Counted from the stretch's first letter, positions 27,164 through 36,501 are shown. The stretch: DNA of 64,000 bases from VXPQ01 sp965117025 (GCA_965117025.1 OZ220746.1:1054001-1118000); one strand, 5' to 3'. The notes: generated by a model not told the origin, from the letters alone. Numbers and translations: made by a program.

Positions 27164-27475
27164 ATGCAGACGCTTCGTCATCATATCGTCTCGCCGCTGT
27201 TGAGCCTGCTGCTAATCTCGGGCCTGGCAGCGCCGCCGCTGCATACGATTTCGCATTTTGGCGAGGAGCACCACACCCCTCACGATACGCCAATTTTCGA
27301 AAGCGAGGAGTGTTTGCCGTGTGCGCTTGCTGCCACACTCTACGGCGTCACGTCAGAAGTGATTGCGGTTTCGTTCGCATGCGCGGCCCAGCAACACCGT
27401 GCGTCGGCTCCTGATCTCGTTTATGCCCTTCTTTCCGCGCCTACTCATGCGCGTGCACCTCCCGTAACCGCTTGA
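27164..27475 (+). CDS. Small secreted His/Cys protein of unknown function
   Basis: The 103-residue protein begins with a signal peptide (MQTLRHHIVSPLLSLLLISG). The mature part has a His-rich stretch (HFGEEHHTPHD, about 31-41) and a Cys50-Leu-Pro-Cys53 pair, then a hydrophobic segment (about 54-73). This combination resembles small metal-related exported proteins (DUF2946-like), but the match is weak. The next gene is the DUF5916 protein, 225 bp downstream. Metal binding is inference. Confidence 0.55.
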   Translation: MQTLRHHIVSPLLSLLLISGLAAPPLHTISHFGEEHHTPHDTPIFESEECLPCALAATLYGVTSEVIAVSFACAAQQHRASAPDLVYALLSAPTHARAPPVTA

Positions 27476-27700
27476 CCTGCAATAACTACGAGCCCTTCCG
27501 GCCCTGCGTATCTGCATCCGGGCAGACTACGCGCTTAAGGGAAGCGTTTTAGGGGTTTGGGTTGTTGTCCCCATCGCTGTTCGCCAGTTCGGGCGGGCAC
27601 CGTGGTCTTCTCTTCACAGCGGGATGTCCATACGACATCATCGTAGCGCATGCGGCCCATGCGCTGTCTCATCAGGATTATAAACCCTTATCGTAAAGCC

Positions 27701-29938
27701 ATGAATGCTTATCGCAAGACAGCTTTCCGGCAGGGGCTCCCGGGGTTGTTTCTGGCGCTCGTTGTCGCAGCATCAGCGCAAGCTCAAGAGGTTTTCCCCG
27801 CACCGGACATCCCACTGACGATCCGGGCGGAACGAGTACAGGCCACGATTCATCTCGATGGTGATCTGAGCGAAACGGACTGGCAACGCGTGGCGCCTGC
27901 TCGAGGCTTCCGCCAGGCTGAGCCGCAGCAGGGCAACCCGGCCACGTTTGACACGGAGGTTCGTGTTCTCTACGATGAGGAATTCCTCTACGTCGGCGCG
28001 ATTTGTTACGACACCACCGGTGCACCAGGCGTCCGCGTACGCGACCTCCGCCGCGACTTCGACTACTTCCAGAACGATCTTTTCGGCATCAGCCTCGATC
28101 CGTTTCGCGACGGGCGTAACGCTGTCGTATTTCAGACGAATCCCTACGGGGGGCAGCGCGACATCCAGGTCATCGACGGCAACATCTACAACCGCGACTG
28201 GGACGCCGTTTGGGACGTGCGCACGACGGTGATGGATCGGGGCTGGGTCGTGGAGATGGCGATTCCGTGGTACACGTTGCGGTATCCGGAGGCGGCGACG
28301 CAGTGGGGCATAAACTTTGTGCGTAACATCCGGCGGCGCAATGAGATCACCGGCTGGTCACTCTGGCCGCGTGTCTACTCGCCGTACCGGATGGACTACG
28401 CGGGCGTGCTGGAAGGCATCGAGCCGCCACCTCCTTCGACCAACCTGCGGGTACAGCCCTATCTGGTCATGCGCGACGACCGTACCGGCACCCGAGACGA
28501 CCTCTTCGACGGCGTCGAGCCCGAGGTCGGCGGCGACCTGAAGTGGGCTGTGACGCCCAGCACCGTCCTCGACCTGACCGTCAACACCGATTTTGCCCAG
28601 GTTGACGCCGACCGGCAGGTTGTCAACCTCACCCGGTTTTCTGTCTTCTTCCCGGAGAAGCGCGCTTTCTTTCTCGAAAACGCGAACCTGTTCCGTACCG
28701 GATCCAGTGAGACGGCCCTTCCCTTTTTCAGCCGTCGCATCGGGCTGGACAACGCTGGACAGCCCGTTCCTATCGACGCCGGGCTGCGGTTGATCTCACG
28801 GACACCCCGGCGCAGTTTCGGCGGGCTGGTCGTTCGCCAGCGGAGGAATGACCGGACACCGACCAGCCATGTGGCTGTTGGGCGATTCATCCAGAACGTC
28901 GGCAGCACCAATCGCATCGGTGCGCTCGCGACGGTGAGGCACGACGAAGGCTTCGCGGGCATGCCCTCGGTGCTCAACGCCGTGGGTACAGTGGACGGAC
29001 AGTTCCGCTTTACACAGACCCTGACGCTCCGATGGATGGCCTCGACTTCGTGGACGCAGCACGAGGGCGGCGAGGGCTTCTCGACCTATGCCTGGCTCGG
29101 CGAGGATTCCAACTGGGGCTACCTCGGGCATTTGCAAGCCATCATATCGGAGAACTACAATCCCGGCGTCGGTTTCGTCTCGCGCCGTGACCTGATCGTG
29201 ACGAGCCCGGCAGGCAACATCGATCTGCGACCCGCCTGGAAGCCACGCTTTGTGCGCCGGTTCAGACCGGGATTTGTCTCTTACATCTACCATCGCCTCT
29301 CCGACAGGCAGTTTCAGGAAGCCTGGCTGAGTTTGACGCCCCTGAACGTGGGGTTTCAGAACGGCGCCGAGATCTCGTTTCGCATCCAGCCGAACTGGCA
29401 GGAATTAGAGCCCGAAGATGTCGCTTTCTTCCGGCCACTCGGCATCGAACTCGCTCCGGGCAACTATCACTACGTGCGCTACAGCGCCGAAGTCCAGTCT
29501 GACCTCTCGCACAAGTATTCGGGGTCAGTCGAACTAACCACAGGCGATTTTTTCAATGGAACGCTGACCAACCTGAAACTCTCCGCCCGGCTGGCTCCGT
29601 CGCCGCGCATGGCGCTGAGCACGGCCTATGAATACAACCGCGCGGCAGGCCTCGGCATCAACAAGGAGGAGAAGGTGTCGCATCTGTTCGGGCCGGAGCT
29701 TCGTCTGGCGCTCAATCCCCGGTTGCAGTTCAACGCCTTCTACCAGTACAACACGGTGGCTGAGCAGGCGAATTGGAATGTGCGATTCAGCTACGAATTC
29801 CGCCCGCTGTCGTACCTCTACCTCGTCTTCAACGACGCCCGCTACTTCGTCAATGATACCACCCGGCGTACCGATCCGGTACGCTTCTCCACGCAGCAAC
29901 AGGCCATCGCCAAGGTGACCTATTTGCGGCAGTTATGA
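27701..29938 (+). CDS. DUF5916 protein with CBM9-like N-terminal domain
   Basis: From the ATG at 27701 the product has 745 residues and a signal peptide ending SAQAQ (about 29). The N-terminal domain (about 35-235) looks like a family-9 carbohydrate-binding/DOMON fold (IHLDGDLSETDWQRV, then DEEFLYVGAICYD, DRGWVVEMAIPW). The rest is DUF5916, a predicted outer-membrane beta barrel, with DFAQVDADRQVVNLTRFSVF followed by the conserved PEKRAFFLE motif. The family is common in Bacteroidota and Rhodothermota; function is unproven. The gene converges on the lipoprotein at 29970, with a short direct repeat at the junction. Confidence 0.87.
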   Translation: MNAYRKTAFRQGLPGLFLALVVAASAQAQEVFPAPDIPLTIRAERVQATIHLDGDLSETDWQRVAPARGFRQAEPQQGNPATFDTEVRVLYDEEFLYVGAICYDTTGAPGVRVRDLRRDFDYFQNDLFGISLDPFRDGRNAVVFQTNPYGGQRDIQVIDGNIYNRDWDAVWDVRTTVMDRGWVVEMAIPWYTLRYPEAATQWGINFVRNIRRRNEITGWSLWPRVYSPYRMDYAGVLEGIEPPPPSTNLRVQPYLVMRDDRTGTRDDLFDGVEPEVGGDLKWAVTPSTVLDLTVNTDFAQVDADRQVVNLTRFSVFFPEKRAFFLENANLFRTGSSETALPFFSRRIGLDNAGQPVPIDAGLRLISRTPRRSFGGLVVRQRRNDRTPTSHVAVGRFIQNVGSTNRIGALATVRHDEGFAGMPSVLNAVGTVDGQFRFTQTLTLRWMASTSWTQHEGGEGFSTYAWLGEDSNWGYLGHLQAIISENYNPGVGFVSRRDLIVTSPAGNIDLRPAWKPRFVRRFRPGFVSYIYHRLSDRQFQEAWLSLTPLNVGFQNGAEISFRIQPNWQELEPEDVAFFRPLGIELAPGNYHYVRYSAEVQSDLSHKYSGSVELTTGDFFNGTLTNLKLSARLAPSPRMALSTAYEYNRAAGLGINKEEKVSHLFGPELRLALNPRLQFNAFYQYNTVAEQANWNVRFSYEFRPLSYLYLVFNDARYFVNDTTRRTDPVRFSTQQQAIAKVTYLRQL

Positions 29939-29943
29939 TTCCC

Positions 29944-29986
29944 ATCTATTTCGCCAGCGGGCGTTATATCTATTTCGCCAGCGGGC
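29944..29986. repeat. 19-bp direct repeat at a convergent gene end
   Basis: ATCTATTTCGCCAGCGGGC occurs at 29944-29962 and again at 29968-29986, a 24-bp period. The second copy encodes the last residues and stop of the lipoprotein at 29970; the first copy lies just beyond it. It looks like a small recent tandem duplication. Confidence 0.85.
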
Positions 29987-32246
29987 TGGGCCGCATCTGG
30001 AACTGGTATACTTTGCTGGTCGTCCCGGCGCCCGATTCCATGTGGAATGGGGTGCGCGTACTGATCGTGGCCCACACGCCGCGGCCCTTCCAGCCCGCCT
30101 CCGGATCGTCGATTCGCCCGTCCAGCCACTTCGTATAGAACCCGGTCGGATACGGCACACGCAGTACAACCCATTCGCCGTCCTTCAGCGCAAGCAGCGC
30201 ATCAGACTGGTTTCCCGTGCTTATGGGCACATTCTCACCCAGTCCCAGCGTGTTGTACCAGTCCACCCAGGCGTAATAACTGCCTCCGCCGCCGCCGGGA
30301 CCTTCCACCCCGCCCAGTTGCGGAACCGGTTCCTCATAGAAGGTCCACCCTTCCGGACAATGCTGTCCGGTGGCTTCCGGACCGTTCAGCGGCCCCTCGC
30401 ATTTGCGGCGGTCGAAACTTGCCAGATGTCCGCTTGCAAGCGGGGTCCATACCACGCCCTCAAGATCAACATCCATGCCGCGCGGAGAAAATCCCCATAT
30501 GTCCGCCCGTTCGTTCCCGTAGGGCAGTTCATATACCTCGGCCAGCACCGTCTCCGGCGGGTTGTCTCCCGGATCAAGCCGCACCACTGTGCCGGGGAAA
30601 TCCAGCACGGATCCCCATACTGTGCCGTCCGGCATGGGCGTGACCGCATAAAAACCCCGTCCGTAGCGCTTGTCCATGGTCGGATCCACCGGATCGCCCG
30701 GTTCCACGTACGCATCGCGCTGCCCATTGCCGTTCGTGTCCATAATCAGCGCCGTCCAGCCCTGCGAAGCCTCCTCATCGCCCGTTTCAAGGAAGGCTTC
30801 CACATCCAGCCAGCCCACGACCTGCGCGTCCCCGCTGGTCCAGAGCGTGTTTTGCTCGTCCATGGCGAACATCAGATGATGGGTGCTGAAGCATGTACCG
30901 ATGTTCGTCAGTTCCTCCGTAGCCGGGTCGTACACGGCAAGGTGGCGGTAAGATCTTTCGACGGGAAACAGCTTGGCGGAAGGATGCTCCGAACCCTCCT
31001 TGCAGAAATCCGGGTTGTTAGCCGGGCGGACCCGCGACGTGAGCCAGACGCGTCCGTCTTCATCGAACATGGGGTTATGCACGTTGGTCTGGCTGTTCCA
31101 GATGGGTTCGTCGCCCCAGTACGGCGAAGACGCCAGCACCCTGCCGCCCGCGTCGGGCGTGGCCGGATCCCGCGGGTACACCGGTACTTCGCTTCGTTCG
31201 TGTGTGACCGGATCCAGCACCGGGACATAATCCGAACTCGCTTCCGCCGCCCCGTACAATTTGCCGTAGGCATTTACCGTAGGATCCCGCCGGTCGGTCG
31301 ATACGAGATCGTGGAGATAAGTTTTCGGATCGGCCCAGTCCCACATGGTAATGACCACATTGCGTTCGAGACCTTCCGGGCGCGGCGGCGCGGGGGGCAA
31401 GGCGCCCTCTGCAATACGGTCGGTCCAGTCGGCGAACATTTCAAGCGCGCGTTCGCGGCCCAGCGCATTGAGGCTATAGATCATGCTGCCCCCGGCCTGC
31501 CCGGCCTGGAGACGGCGTTCCCAGGCTGCCTCCGACGACACGAAAGCGCCCGTTTCCGGGTCGATAAGGTGCTCCGGAGAATCCAGATCGGCAAGGTTTT
31601 CCGGAATGCGACGGGTGCCCGAGCCACCCATCTGATGACAGGCCATACACAGGCCGGATTTCAGGATGCGCAGAAATTCGCCCTGATTGTCAAGGTGCTC
31701 GGCAATACCATTGCCCCCCGGTCCCGTGCCGGGAAATTCGCTCTCCGAGGGGACATTGATCAGGGAAAACCAGTGCCCCGAAGGGTATATCTCCGCAGCG
31801 GCGGCCTCGTCAGGAGCCTCGACCGCTTCATGGTTCAGCAGATCGCCGGGGCGGGCGGACTGCCGCGGGGAATCCACCAGACCATAGCCCCGCACCCACA
31901 CTTCGTATCCGGCGTCGGGCAGATCCGGCAGCACGTAGCGCCCTGCATCGTCTGTCACCACGATTTTTGCAAAAGGCGTGGGCAGGTCGCCTGTTTCCGC
32001 TATAACCCACACACCCGCTTCCGGACCATTGGCGCCTGTCACTACACCCCCGATGTCGTCGCTGTCGATAGCCGGCGTCGACACGGCGCCGCATGCGGCA
32101 AGCACCAGAGAAAGTGCGGCCGCGAGAAATACGGGAAGGCCGGATCTTGGAGAAAACACCGGATTCGAATGTGTGTGCGAAGGCGTCGTCTGTGACGAAG
32201 GCCTCCGTGCATGCAACATGCACAGGCGGACAGGATGCGTTTTCAT
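29970..32246 (-). CDS. Heme-containing lipoprotein with carboxypeptidase-regulatory-like domain
   Basis: From 32246 the product is 758 residues. A long N-terminal extension precedes a lipobox (LAAC, Cys52). Next comes a carboxypeptidase-regulatory-like beta sandwich (about 65-150, VTDDAGRYVLPDLPDAGYEV), then one c-type heme motif Cys200-Met-Ala-Cys203-His204. The remainder (about 330-758) is a repeated beta structure resembling a virginiamycin-B-lyase or NHL-type propeller (YAVTPMPDGTVWGSVLDFPG, then GFSPRGMDVDLEGVVW). Proteins of this layout occur in several environmental phyla without an assigned activity. It is the last gene of the operon starting at 33884. Redox sensing or catalysis at the cell surface is inference. 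Confidence 0.8.
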   Translation of the reverse strand: MKTHPVRLCMLHARRPSSQTTPSHTHSNPVFSPRSGLPVFLAAALSLVLAACGAVSTPAIDSDDIGGVVTGANGPEAGVWVIAETGDLPTPFAKIVVTDDAGRYVLPDLPDAGYEVWVRGYGLVDSPRQSARPGDLLNHEAVEAPDEAAAAEIYPSGHWFSLINVPSESEFPGTGPGGNGIAEHLDNQGEFLRILKSGLCMACHQMGGSGTRRIPENLADLDSPEHLIDPETGAFVSSEAAWERRLQAGQAGGSMIYSLNALGRERALEMFADWTDRIAEGALPPAPPRPEGLERNVVITMWDWADPKTYLHDLVSTDRRDPTVNAYGKLYGAAEASSDYVPVLDPVTHERSEVPVYPRDPATPDAGGRVLASSPYWGDEPIWNSQTNVHNPMFDEDGRVWLTSRVRPANNPDFCKEGSEHPSAKLFPVERSYRHLAVYDPATEELTNIGTCFSTHHLMFAMDEQNTLWTSGDAQVVGWLDVEAFLETGDEEASQGWTALIMDTNGNGQRDAYVEPGDPVDPTMDKRYGRGFYAVTPMPDGTVWGSVLDFPGTVVRLDPGDNPPETVLAEVYELPYGNERADIWGFSPRGMDVDLEGVVWTPLASGHLASFDRRKCEGPLNGPEATGQHCPEGWTFYEEPVPQLGGVEGPGGGGGSYYAWVDWYNTLGLGENVPISTGNQSDALLALKDGEWVVLRVPYPTGFYTKWLDGRIDDPEAGWKGRGVWATISTRTPFHMESGAGTTSKVYQFQMRPSPLAK

Positions 32247-32290
32247 GGCGACGGAAGGCTGTGCAGGATCGGACAAGGCGATCAGGCGCC

Positions 32291-33190
32291 CTACGCGACT
32301 CCCTGATCTTCGAGGAACTCCAGCATGATTTCGGCGCATTCCCGGGGGTTTTCAAGCTGGAGAAAATGGGTGGTCTCGGGCACAAAGTCGTAGTCGAGAC
32401 CGGAAAGACCGGTGAGATCCATGCTGGGCAGAAAGGACACAGGCATGGTGGGGTCTCCCCCGATCACCTTGACGGGGCAGGCGATGTCATGCGCCTTGGG
32501 TTCGAAATTGTAGGCGAAGGTATACTCGAATATACAGGACTCGTACTCGCGCGGACACCGGAGTTTATAGCCATTTCCACTGGAAGCGGGACGCAGCGTC
32601 GTCTCGGCGAAGAGTTCTGCTACACCGGGCTGCAGGTGACCGAACGTTGGCAGGCGCTTGATCGTGTGCGCAAAATCTTGTCTGCTTGCGAACCAGTCCT
32701 GGCGCATCTGGGCGACAATGCCGGACCTCCTCCACAAGGCATCGACTTCGAACGGGTCGCCGCTGGGCGGATAAATGGGCGGATCGAAGAGGACAAGCGC
32801 CGCAAATCCTTCGCCTGGCGGCTCATGGTTGAGCGCCACTACCGCCGACAGGGAATGAAACACGCCTGTTTTCGGCTTCTCGCCGAAGTGTCGGTCAATA
32901 CCCTGAAAAATGAGATCATTGTCCGAAACGAAGGTTGCAATGTTGTGCGTCTGGATATCGCTCAACGAACTCCAGCCGTGATTTCGGAGGTCGTAGAGCA
33001 CAATGTCGAAACGGTCGGCAAGCAGGGACCAGAAAGGGTAGTACAGATCGGTCGCCAGCCCGTTTCCATGACACAGCACGAGCCGCGGGCCGTCCGGGTT
33101 ACCGTGCCGCCGGAGTATGCTCGTTGCACCGTCGGTTACGGCAATCTCGGCAGTGGCAAGCGGCTCGGGTATTTCCCATGGATGTTCCAT
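32291..33190 (-). CDS. Alpha/beta-fold hydrolase with atypical nucleophile elbow
   Basis: The 299-residue protein has the oxyanion region RLVLCHGNGLATDLYYPFW and strand IVLYDLRNHGWS. The acid is likely in VIGGDPTMP and the catalytic His in VPETTHFLQLE. The expected nucleophile elbow Gly-x-Ser-x-Gly reads Phe-His-Ser-Leu-Ser-Ala in TGVFHSLSAVVAL, so both flanking Gly are replaced by larger residues. Ser is still in place, so it may be active with altered specificity. It has no signal peptide. It is the middle gene of three, 22 bp after the secreted protein and 44 bp before the heme lipoprotein. Confidence 0.82.
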   Translation of the reverse strand: MEHPWEIPEPLATAEIAVTDGATSILRRHGNPDGPRLVLCHGNGLATDLYYPFWSLLADRFDIVLYDLRNHGWSSLSDIQTHNIATFVSDNDLIFQGIDRHFGEKPKTGVFHSLSAVVALNHEPPGEGFAALVLFDPPIYPPSGDPFEVDALWRRSGIVAQMRQDWFASRQDFAHTIKRLPTFGHLQPGVAELFAETTLRPASSGNGYKLRCPREYESCIFEYTFAYNFEPKAHDIACPVKVIGGDPTMPVSFLPSMDLTGLSGLDYDFVPETTHFLQLENPRECAEIMLEFLEDQGVA

Positions 33191-33212
33191 ATCTATTACC
33201 TTGTGCTGTAGC

Positions 33213-33884
33213 CTACTCTTCTTCCTCTTCCCCTCCCATCGCCACGGTCTCCAACCTCGATACATGGAGATTCAGGGCATGGTTGACCCGCATGCCGAAC
33301 ACCCCGTCCATACCGAGGTCAGCCCGCGGCAGGGCGGCCACTTCCGCGTCGTTCACAAAAAAATGCACCGTTTCGGCGCCGGCCTCAATGGCGAGTACGT
33401 TCTTCACGGTGGCTGCTTCCTCTTCGCGGTCGGCCCAACCGAGAACCGCGTCATGTCCGGTCCAGGGGTGAATGGTGGGCGCTTCCGCCCCTTCACGCCG
33501 CTTGACGATGAATTCTCCCCCGTCGCGCAGCAGGAAATATGTGTAATCGACGGCGTCTCCTGTCAGGTCCGTTCCGCCGACAAAAATGCCGAAGGCCTCC
33601 TTGCGGCCCGCCGGGTCGAACAGGTAGACTTCCATTTCGATGCGGTATTCGCCGGACGCTTCCATCTCCGGCCCCCAGTAGATCGCCGCCGGGCCGGAGG
33701 TCACGTGCCATCCGGGCGGCATGGAAACGAACATTTCCAGATCATCCTCGGAGGCTTCGGGATTGTCGAAGCGGACCTGCCATCCATCCGGGCGCACAAG
33801 GTCCTCCTGGGCCTGAGCGGGGAATGAAACGGCAAGAAGCAGTAAAGTGCATGCGAAGAGCGGAGCAAATAGGGAACGGGACAT
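33213..33884 (-). CDS. Secreted DUF1080/LamG-like beta-sandwich protein
   Basis: From 33884 the product has 223 residues with a signal peptide ending AQAQE (about 26). The mature part reads like a concanavalin-type sandwich (WHVTSGPAAIYWGPEMEASG, then EYRIEMEVYLFDPAGRKEAF and DYTYFLLRDGGEFIVKRREG). This is similar in outline to the DUF1080/3-keto-disaccharide hydrolase group, but no catalytic residues can be assigned. It ends in a run of five Glu. It is the first gene of the 33884-29970 operon. A carbohydrate-binding role is inference. Confidence 0.65.
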   Translation of the reverse strand: MSRSLFAPLFACTLLLLAVSFPAQAQEDLVRPDGWQVRFDNPEASEDDLEMFVSMPPGWHVTSGPAAIYWGPEMEASGEYRIEMEVYLFDPAGRKEAFGIFVGGTDLTGDAVDYTYFLLRDGGEFIVKRREGAEAPTIHPWTGHDAVLGWADREEEAATVKNVLAIEAGAETVHFFVNDAEVAALPRADLGMDGVFGMRVNHALNLHVSRLETVAMGGEEEEE

Positions 33885-34178
33885 GGCGGGCAGCAGGTTG
33901 GCTAAAACGGCAATGGATGGAAAACAACTTTCCGGATGGACTTCCCGGAATCCCTTGCGATCAAGGTAAGCCGAGGCGGGGATGATGTGCAAGGGGGAGA
34001 TGTGCTTGCTGGCCTGATAGAAAGGGCCTGACCGACAGATAAGACCTAACCGTACAGGCATCGTTATTTTAATTTAGCGCTTAAAAGGAAATAACAGATT
34101 TTGTTATTTACACATTGCGCATAAGAGTCCATCCCTTTCCAGCATATTACAGGACAATCGCTTGCACCCCCAAAAACG

Positions 34179-34218
34179 CAATTACCCCATTGAGTAAAAC
34201 CACTCAACAGGGTAATTG
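34179..34218 (-). terminator. Intrinsic terminator of the lipoprotein at 34260
   Basis: A long hairpin: CAATTACCC (34179-34187) pairs with GGGTAATTG (34210-34218), then a symmetric CA/CA internal loop, then TTGAGT (34190-34195) with ACTCAA (34202-34207) around a 6-nt loop. On the minus strand it is followed by GCGTTTTTGG, giving a T-tract. It lies 42 bp past the lipoprotein stop. Confidence 0.85.
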
Positions 34219-34259
34219 ACCGGACACAGACGCAGCGCGCCCACCCTATCGCGCTACGC

Positions 34260-34643
34260 CTAATGCACCCGTATAGCCAATGCCTGACCGCGCCGTCCGG
34301 ACTCTGAAAAACCGGTGACAGGATCGCCGGATATTCTGATTTCCCCGCCCAGATCCGTCTGGCCGAGCAACACCACGCCGTTCGCACCCAAGGCGCCCGC
34401 CGCCTCACGCAGCTTTTCGATCAACCTGCTCTCCGTGGTGATGTTTTCGAAGGTCTTGCCATAGAGCAGCGCAACGCGCGTGTGCTCCGGCAGTTCGTCC
34501 CGCTCGAAGAACACCTGTACCTCAGGACCCGGCACCGGAGCATACCCCGGCCCTGTGTCCAGCATGGTATGGTTTATGCTGACGCAGCCGGAAACCAGCA
34601 CAGCGAGCACGAAGAAAAGGGGAATGCTTGCGTAGGTTTTCAT
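34260..34643 (-). CDS. Small lipoprotein of unknown function
   Basis: The 127-residue protein has a clear lipoprotein signal (MKTYASIPLFFVLAVLVSGC, Cys20). The mature part (about 21-127) contains VQVFFERDELPEHTRVALLY, then LIEKLREAAGALGANGVVLL. This alpha+beta layout resembles small envelope lipoproteins with a heavy-metal-binding-type or DUF4156-like fold, but the similarity is only in outline. It is monocistronic with its own terminator. No function is proposed. Confidence 0.75.
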   Translation of the reverse strand: MKTYASIPLFFVLAVLVSGCVSINHTMLDTGPGYAPVPGPEVQVFFERDELPEHTRVALLYGKTFENITTESRLIEKLREAAGALGANGVVLLGQTDLGGEIRISGDPVTGFSESGRRGQALAIRVH

Positions 34644-34983
34644 GTCGTTACCTCCATGGCGATGTCCATGAACCGTTTATTTCGGCGCGTCGGCTACATC
34701 TCTTTTCCGATACAACCCGTGCATCGGAATATACCGAACGGCCTTGTTTACTGTACCATGATTCTTGGACAATATCCGTGCCAAAAACCATAATAATCCG
34801 TCATTCCCGATTTCACTCGACCGGAATATCTATCGTCGCCGAACACGCACGGCAAATCAGCACCGGCATCATGGACACGCAACGGTACAGCACGGCCCCG
34901 GGTGCAAGGCATCTCCCGCACAGCATTTCAGGCGCAGGGCAGCGCCCTGTCTCTACATTCCCGCTCCCGAAAGAAGGGTACGA
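34644..34983. other. Intergenic region, 340 bp, no gene recognised
   Basis: This lies upstream of the lipoprotein at 34643 and downstream of the cupredoxin gene stop at 34984. It is AT-richer around 34670-34840, which would suit the lipoprotein promoter. I see no RNA gene, no repeat-family copy and no convincing reading frame. Confidence 0.5.
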
Positions 34984-35523
34984 TCAGGTTACGGTCATCG
35001 TACCCTGCATGAGGGTGTGGTGACCGATATAGGTGCAGATATACCGATAGGTCCCCGGCTCCGAGGGCGCCTCGAACGTAATCTGTACGGTCTCGCCGGG
35101 CTGTGCAAGCGGCGTGGCCGCCAGAATCGCCGGATCCTCCGGAACGAATGCATTCGCCTCGCCGGCGGCGATACCGGCCATCCCTACGCGGTTGGCCACA
35201 TCGTCTTCATTCGACGAAAGTATTACGACATTGTGCAGCATGACAGCGAGGGTCGCCACATTCTCCAGGGTCAGGTTGACCGTCTGTCCGGCCTGAACGG
35301 TGAACGAGGTCGAGTTCTCATCAAACGCTATCGTATCGCCGGCAGGGCGAAGAACGATTTCGGCCACATCCATGCCGCTGTCGGCAGAAGCCATATCGCT
35401 TTCGGCAGCAGCATCGCCGGCATCGGAGGCGGCAGCATCGCCTTCAGAGGCAGCATCGCCGCCGCATGCGGCAAGCAGGAGCGCCAGCAGGGAGAACAGG
35501 CACAGGAATCGGGAGGACTTCAT
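34984..35523 (-). CDS. Cupredoxin (azurin/plastocyanin-type) lipoprotein
   Basis: The 179-residue lipoprotein (Cys20 in LALLLAAC) has an Ala/Ser/Asp-rich linker (about 22-52) and one type-1 copper domain. Copper ligands are recognisable: His97 (VMLHNVVIL), then Cys163, His168 and Met172 in YICTYIGHHTLMQG, with the azurin spacing Cys-x4-His-x3-Met. Such proteins carry single electrons in the periplasm. The start at 35523 gives the lipoprotein signal. It lies downstream of the HmuY-like gene on the same strand with a 233-bp gap, so co-transcription is uncertain. Confidence 0.9.
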   Translation of the reverse strand: MKSSRFLCLFSLLALLLAACGGDAASEGDAAASDAGDAAAESDMASADSGMDVAEIVLRPAGDTIAFDENSTSFTVQAGQTVNLTLENVATLAVMLHNVVILSSNEDDVANRVGMAGIAAGEANAFVPEDPAILAATPLAQPGETVQITFEAPSEPGTYRYICTYIGHHTLMQGTMTVT

Positions 35524-35756
35524 AATGCAGATCCGTTGAAGTTGATTAGAAAAAGAAACGAACGCGACGGAATACCCGCCGGTCCGGGAGGCTATCGAAG
35601 AAAATCCGGAAAGCACAGCCTTGAATATAACACATCTTTCGGAGTAAAGGGGCAGGGCCTGTCACCCTTTGAGTACATCGTCCATCATTGTGTGTAGCTC
35701 ATCCATCACAGCGCCTCCGGCTCTATGGTGGAGAATGCAACGTGATCTCTTTCCAT

Positions 35757-36467
35757 TCATTCCGAGGTCAGGTCCCGGGAGCCGTCGGGCCGGAGAACAT
35801 ACTCGAACGTATAATATCTCGACGGAGCCGATGCGTCGGGGGGATCCGGATTATTCTGGTAATAACTCAGAATCCGTATTTTCGCGTAGTTTCCGCTCGC
35901 TGTCTTGAGCACAATGGTGCGACCCGGAATAGGCGAGAGCAGCATGGTCCCGGCATTATAGTTGTACCACCCGTTGTCCGAGCCCGTGCAGATTGCATAG
36001 GGCGAGCCGGGAACGGGACCGACCGGCGTGGAGACCTCCGGGCAGGAGGTGTTCTCTCCGTCGGTGATATAGCCCCCCTCCGGCGCTTCGACAACCTCGA
36101 CAAAGGGCTGCGGGAGAATCTGCGCCGCCGCTTCGCCCGGGCCACTCGTGCCCCCGTTGAAAATGATCGTCGTGCCTTTGAAACCGATGTCCCACGCGGT
36201 CGATGCGGAATCGCGCTGCCGGGTGGCGGCATCCGTCTGAGACGAAGGAATCAGTATCGAACCTGCCTCAAGGTCGTAGAGCGTGAAGAGGTTGTTGCTG
36301 ATTGAGGCCCCCGTGTCGGGATCGCGGCCCGAAGCCGGATCAGCCGGGATATTCTCAGCTGTTTTCACCTCGAGAAGAACCGGCTCCGGCTCGGCGTCGG
36401 TGCTGTCGCAGCCGGTAAGCAGAAAAGCGAACCCGAAGAGTATGGAGAAAGCAACAGATGTTTTCAT
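35757..36467 (-). CDS. HmuY-family heme-binding lipoprotein
   Basis: From 36467 the product has 236 residues with lipobox LLTGC (Cys20). The mature domain matches the HmuY layout: FTLYDLEAGSILIPSS, then ASTAWDIGFKGTTIIFNGGT, GWYNYNAG and IVLKTASGNYAKIRILSYYQ. HmuY proteins bind heme at the surface and pass it to a TonB receptor. Which residues bind heme here cannot be told. The gene follows the receptor by 34 bp, the reverse of the order in Porphyromonas. An iron-regulator-like palindrome precedes the operon. Confidence 0.88.
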   Translation of the reverse strand: MKTSVAFSILFGFAFLLTGCDSTDAEPEPVLLEVKTAENIPADPASGRDPDTGASISNNLFTLYDLEAGSILIPSSQTDAATRQRDSASTAWDIGFKGTTIIFNGGTSGPGEAAAQILPQPFVEVVEAPEGGYITDGENTSCPEVSTPVGPVPGSPYAICTGSDNGWYNYNAGTMLLSPIPGRTIVLKTASGNYAKIRILSYYQNNPDPPDASAPSRYYTFEYVLRPDGSRDLTSE

Positions 36468-36501
36468 GGTACGGACGGTCGGGGTTTCAGCATTGGTGGC
36501 G

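Noticed and set aside
30042..32195. 717-codon plus-strand open frame opposite the heme lipoprotein
   Set aside because: Basic low-information residues only; the opposite strand has a lipobox, heme motif and beta domains.
34064..34408. 114-codon minus-strand frame near the lipoprotein at 34260
   Set aside because: It overlaps the lipoprotein gene in another frame and runs across its terminator.
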